From the NCBI GenBank assembly GCA_933228895.1, contig OW121848.1, positions 100,707,470 to 100,771,469 on the forward strand: a stretch of 64,000 nt of DNA, read 5' to 3'. Shown here in pieces: positions 59,697 through 64,000 of this stretch. Source of the stretch: Platycnemis pennipes. Its lineage: Eukaryota > Arthropoda > Insecta > Odonata > Platycnemididae. Both the position numbers and the translations under genes were made by a program. Every line of letters begins with the position of its first letter. Position 1 is the stretch's first letter. The notes below the pieces were generated by a model. The model did no database searches and was not told where the DNA came from. It saw only the letters and a list, made by a program, of their open reading frames with translations.

Positions 59697-59790
59697 TCAA
59701 TGGCTTCGCGGGATTCAAACCCACCGCCTTTGCGCTGCCAGGTCTACCACACCTTCCACGGTATTCCGGCTTCCACGGACGGCAATTATA
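59697..59790 (-). mobile_element. tRNA-like SINE head (minus strand)
   Basis: On the minus strand GTGTGGTAGACCTGGCAGCG resembles box A and GGTGGGTTTGAATCCCGCG contains an excellent box B. The distance fits tRNA-like promoters. It is 70 bp from another tRNA-like module, so this small region is a SINE cluster. Neither looks like a functional tRNA gene by cloverleaf. Confidence 0.5.
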
Positions 59791-60059
59791 TTTCTTTCAT
59801 TTTGAAAAAAAAATAATCAATTAACCATTAGCGTGACAAGAAAATCTCGTCATGATCAAGATAGCAGCAAGTTTTTAACTAGACTGTTTAACTGAGAGAG
59901 CTTTGACGTAGGGCGATTTCTGAAGATGGATACGGCTAAAAATTATAAATGCCAAAACGAAAAAAACACGCCAAGAAAATTGCAGGTTTAACGATTCAAT
60001 AAATAGCAAAACAAAAATATTACGATACGTTTTTCCTCGTTTCTTATATTTTAGACATT
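59791..60059. other. Short AT-rich spacer
   Basis: AT-rich DNA with nothing recognised. Confidence 0.5.
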
Positions 60060-61140
60060 GGCCAAGTTAAGAAACGTTTGGAGCCAAAACGCCCGCGGAA
60101 CCGTCATCTTCTGGAACGTACATTCGGCGTGGTGGGTGGTAGGAGCGACATTCGGATGACACGGAGAATAATGCGCCTCGCGAAATATGGAAACAAATTT
60201 ATCATGCGCTGATGGAGAACGATACATATGCATGTAGTCTGTGACATTTACACGGAGGAAACTCATTCCCGGCTCCAGACAGGTTGTTCAGAGCCGTCGA
60301 TAATAAAACTCTAGCGATCATCGAAAAAGTGTCACTCCGTCGTCGTCAGCGACAGACGAGTCGGGCTTGATGGTATTAATTAGGGATGGAAATGACGCAT
60401 TATCGCCCCATGTCCCAAAAATTAGCCCAAATTCGCTGTATTAATCATCGCATGATTAGAGGCGAGTGTTCATTTCGACGCGTTCCACTTCCTCCCTAGC
60501 CCACCCCCCAATCCACCCACTGCGACGCAACCTTACCCCACCGCCGACACAATCCCATGGCCTCCCGACCCCCTAATCACTCCTTCCTTCACCCCCCACC
60601 CACCCACCCTGCGCCCATTTACTCCTCACCACCGATGGAACATGCATCTCCGCTGTCCGTTTTTGCCTCCCGCCAATATTGGCTCCCTCCCCCTCTCCCC
60701 CCCGCAAAAAAAACACGCACTCGCGAAAGGAAAACATTCCTCTTTAACGTCCGGGACTTTCGATGAACTAATTTCCCGCGCTTTGCCACGGAAAACGGAT
60801 TTCGAACGGGGTTATTCGTTTCGGCCGAACCCAATCATCAAGAAACCAATCGAACATGATGCGAAAATATTGGAAGGTCATCGGAAGAGGTGGAGGAAGT
60901 GCAGGAAGCAGGAATGGAGAGGGGCGAAGCAGAGGCGGGCTACGACATTCGGGTCGGTGAGAGGGTGAAAAAGGTTGGTGGGCTGGTTGACGAATTAGTG
61001 GAAGACAGAGGACCCTGGTTTAACTCATGCTCGGGAGAAGTCAAATGGGCATTCTCACTATTATTTTTGGCGGGCGTGTGGCAAGGCCTTAAAATAATAT
61101 GGAGAGAAAACAATTTCATGGTCGGATTCATGAGCATGGG
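60060..61140. repeat. GC-richer island
   Basis: CG-containing DNA at about 60,090-60,380, a C-rich tract at 60,480-60,720, then a purine-rich part (60,880-60,990). The frames are short, overlapping and compositional. It resembles the other islands and may be regulatory. Confidence 0.5.
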
Positions 61141-63656
61141 GAAGTAGTTGTTTCCGAAGCTGCGGAGTTAGATGTGATATTAATATCATAAAATTCATTT
61201 CCCTAAAACCAGGTGATCTTTTAGCTTTGTCTCGATCTATAGATTTTAGAGATCACATTAATAAAATGCAACTATAACCGGATTTGGTCTCCTGCAATGC
61301 AATTCTATATACGGCATCCATATACATTGCATACTGGCTGGATCTGCATTTTGATTTCGATTGAAAACCTAAAAACCTACTCTTCGGGATCGGCAGTCAA
61401 ATACTTACCAAAATGCCATGCCGACATTCATCGTGTTTTTTTCTGTTAAGTATTTTGACTACACTCACAGTGAGCTCGATTTATATCTCGAGCTATATGT
61501 GAATCTCGATCACCACGTGGAAGAAGGAATATTTTAGAAACTTAATGAACTTTAAGGCAAAAGTCAGACAATTTCATTCGCAATGAATCTAAACGAGTAA
61601 TCTCGTTTCATCTCCAGTTTTTGTGATTTTGAATCCATTTCACTCAAAAACACTTCCCGTTGGCGAAGGACACTCCGCAAGGGATTGTGTTCGATCCCTA
61701 TTTCTTCATAGGTCTCACGGCGCGTCAATTCTGATAGAATATGCACCAAAGAATGAACAACGTTAGAGCTCAGATGGGGGAACTGAAGACAGAAAGGGTG
61801 AGACGGTGACACGGGCAGGCATGTTTGTGCAATGGCAGTAGCGGAATTTTCTCTACTCGGGAAGGAAAAAGGGCGTCGCACTCCGGTTCCAAGCGGGTGG
61901 TCCAAGAAATCCTTTGTTCTCGCTGCGCTCAGCCTTTGTCGATTTCACGTTTCCAACCGCATCCGCCTCACCACGCGCACACTCTTAACACTCATTTTTT
62001 CCAACAAAAGATAACTCTGTCGTCCCATCTACTGCAACTTTCATGCTCTCCGCTCAAATGTTTTTCCGCAAGGGTTGCCTTGAGCATAGAGAGTCGCAGT
62101 CCTTAGTTGGAGACGTAAAATATCAAGAGCCATGATAAGAGAATGGGGTCAGTAGAAGGAAATGGTGTGCAAACGAAATAAAAACTCAAAAAGGTCTCAC
62201 CTAATTAGGTAGATCGAGAGGAAAATGGAATATTTCCAATCACCATTTCATTATACAATCACATACATATTATATCATTATTATATCACATACAGCAACA
62301 ATACTTAAGTTCTTGTCTAAGTTAGTCCAAACCACTATTGCCACATGCTAACGTAATATCAGATGATCCGATAAGAAAATCGGCAGTTTAGAAAAAATTT
62401 TAAAAAAATTGCACCCAGATTCTATTACAAGTAAGTTGATATTCTTTCTCTTTAAGTATTTAAACGATTTGGAGAAAGATTTTTTAAAATATCCATTTTC
62501 TTAAGCTTAATTTACGGTTCTGCTTGATTTCAGCATGGAATATGGTCACTTTTTCAAAAATCATAATTAATATAAACCCGTGTTAGAAGTAGTAGACAAT
62601 AACTGAGAAATATAGTTTAACTTCCACTTAACTGCAAGTAACAAGATGCCAAGGGCAGAAATACGGTCTACCAAGGGGAAAAATGTGATGCAAAAGTTAG
62701 GTAAAGATGTTATTTCGTGTAAGACCAAACGTGGAATATTCTTCTAGTATTTTGGGCACATGGGAAAAGGTATTAATAAAAGAATTATTTAAAATTTAGA
62801 GGAAACCAGCTAGATTCTTGAACAATTGCTATGATAAGAGGGTAAGTGAAGGTATGTCTCTGTGCTTGAGAGAGACAATGGGATAGGATACCTTTCAAAT
62901 ACAAAGACAGCAAGCCAGACTAAGGCTAAGTACCAGACCGACAAGTTCACCACCGAAACCTAGTTGATTATAAGGTCCTCACACTCCTTTGGTAGACAGA
63001 ACCACGGGGATGAGAGAAGAGAAATGTACCACGCCACAATTAGATTCAAATATTTGAGTCTAAATGTGATGTAATGTCTTTCCTCAATCATATTCGAACC
63101 ATAGCAATATCATGATTTCTCACTCCATGATGCCTTCATAAAATAAATTTTCCTCGACAGGAAAATTGAATTGCATACATTACATTGATATGGATGCATG
63201 ATTTAAACAGGAGTGAAATTAAAATTTTTTAGCATAGCATGTATGCATGAAATACTAATATGTACATTGCTTGCTTGTAGCACTTCTTAATTTTTTTTTT
63301 AATTTTGAATGAAAGTTAGAATTTTTATTGCGTGTTTCCCTTATGATATTCATATAAATATCTCATTCGGCAGGTAGCATAAGTGAACTTTAATGGATGT
63401 AGGTGCGTAGCGCACAATTGGTAACAACTCAGTCCCTAACACCTACACTCAAGGTGGCGTGCTGGGTAGTAAGTAGATATATTTTAAATATCACATAAGG
63501 ACAATGAGAAATGCTCAATAATTATTAGTTTTTATCCCAATATTCCGACACGACTCGGTAGGCATATAGAACCATAGACACTAATAACGTGAAATGAGTT
63601 AATGTCCCCACGTATCCCAATTTTGATGCTTAAAACAAAAGTTTGCGTCTCTATTA
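61141..63656. other. AT-rich stretch with a minor GC-richer patch
   Basis: No credible gene. About 61,800-62,060 is somewhat richer in GC. Around 62,750 the words TATTTTGGGCACATGGGAAAAGG resemble part of a LINE C-terminus, but too weakly to call. Confidence 0.5.
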
Positions 63657-64000
63657 CAACATCATCGTCATCATCATCAGTCAACAATCCTAAAATTGGT
63701 TTGACGCAGCCCTCCACTCGATTCTTCTATCGGCCAACCTCTTCATATTAACGTAATTTTTTTCTTCTTTCACGTCCTTCACGACCTGTTCTATATAAAT
63801 GATACGAGGCCTGCCTTTTCCATTCTTCCCGTTTACTTTTCCTTCGACGATTGTCTTCATAAGGCTATCGTGTCTTAAGATATGGCTGATTAAGTTGTCC
63901 CGTATCTTTTATAATTTTCAGTAGACTTCTTTTTTCTCCCACCCTTCTTAAGACTTCTTCATTTGTCACTCGGTCGATCCATTTGATCTTCATCATTCTT
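63657..64000 (-). mobile_element. RTE-type LINE 3' end, running off the window
   Basis: On the minus strand the sequence enters from the window edge as RMMKIKWIDRVTNEEV and LRRVGEKRSLL. One frameshift follows, near an A-rich AAAAGATACGG, and then it reads DNLISHILRHDSLMKTIVEG, GKNGKGRPRIIYIEQVVKDV, MKRLADRRIEW, a stop, AGGATTGTTGAC and a GATGATG tail. This is the C-terminus of an RTE-type reverse transcriptase with its short 3' end, the same family as 16274-16459 and 39888-40145. The rest should lie beyond position 64000. Confidence 0.85.

Noticed and set aside
62740..62800. LINE C-terminal remnant (reads roughly YFGHMGKGINK)
   Set aside because: Too short and without supporting matches on either side.
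1..64000. CRISPR array, bacterial operon, rRNA or true tRNA genes
   Set aside because: No regularly spaced repeats, no ribosomal RNA words and no complete cloverleaf were seen; the DNA is eukaryotic.

Overview
The window looks like nuclear DNA from a eukaryote, most likely an arthropod and probably an insect with a fairly large genome. The evidence is the near absence of long open frames over 64 kb, tRNA-derived SINE-like modules, non-LTR retrotransposons with short microsatellite tails (RTE-type and CR1/L2-type), and a Helitron with its diagnostic 3' end. I cannot name the species. No host protein-coding gene can be supported. Apart from transposon proteins, the open frames are short, and most of the longer ones lie in pyrimidine- or purine-rich tracts where stop codons are simply rare.

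Layout. An AT-rich background, probably intergenic or intronic, is interrupted every few kb by short GC-richer and often polypyrimidine islands, near 2.4-2.9, 8.1-8.6, 9.9-11.3, 12.1-13.1, 14.7-15.3, 22.3-22.7, 23.6-25.3, 28.2-28.6, 31.45-34.2, 37.1-37.9, 45.0-46.4, 53.0-53.9 and 60.1-61.1 kb. The largest, at about 31.7-33.8 kb, has the look of a CpG island. Between the islands lie old and young repeats: RTE-clade LINE pieces at 16.3, 39.9-40.1, 55.8-58.1 and 63.7-64.0 kb, SINE-like tRNA modules at 5.2, 19.8, 31.3, 39.1, 49.5 and 59.5-59.8 kb, a 2 x 134 bp tandem duplication at 20.7-20.9 kb, and a tiny CR1/L2-type 3' end at 49.9 kb.

Two mobile-element loci are well resolved. At 41.0-43.65 kb (minus strand) a 5'-truncated Helitron carries the end of its helicase gene, its subterminal hairpin and its CTAG terminus. 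A CR1/L2-type LINE, itself 5'-truncated but with a continuous reverse-transcriptase frame, has landed inside the last codons of that helicase. At 55.75-58.09 kb (minus strand) a 5'-truncated RTE element with an uninterrupted frame of nearly 750 codons is bounded by a perfect 11 bp target-site duplication and ends in a TAA-repeat tail, so it is young. A 186 bp RTE 3' fragment at 16.3 kb also has a perfect 10 bp duplication.

Possible host signals are weaker. On the minus strand at about 35.06 kb there is a close match to a recursive (ratchet) splice site: branch-point-like CTAAT, long T tract, CAG, then GTAAG. It would fit a window lying inside a very long intron of a minus-strand gene. A plus-strand acceptor followed by a C-poor stretch and AATAAA at 46.3-46.8 kb could be a terminal exon or a non-coding transcript end. 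Neither is proven by sequence alone.
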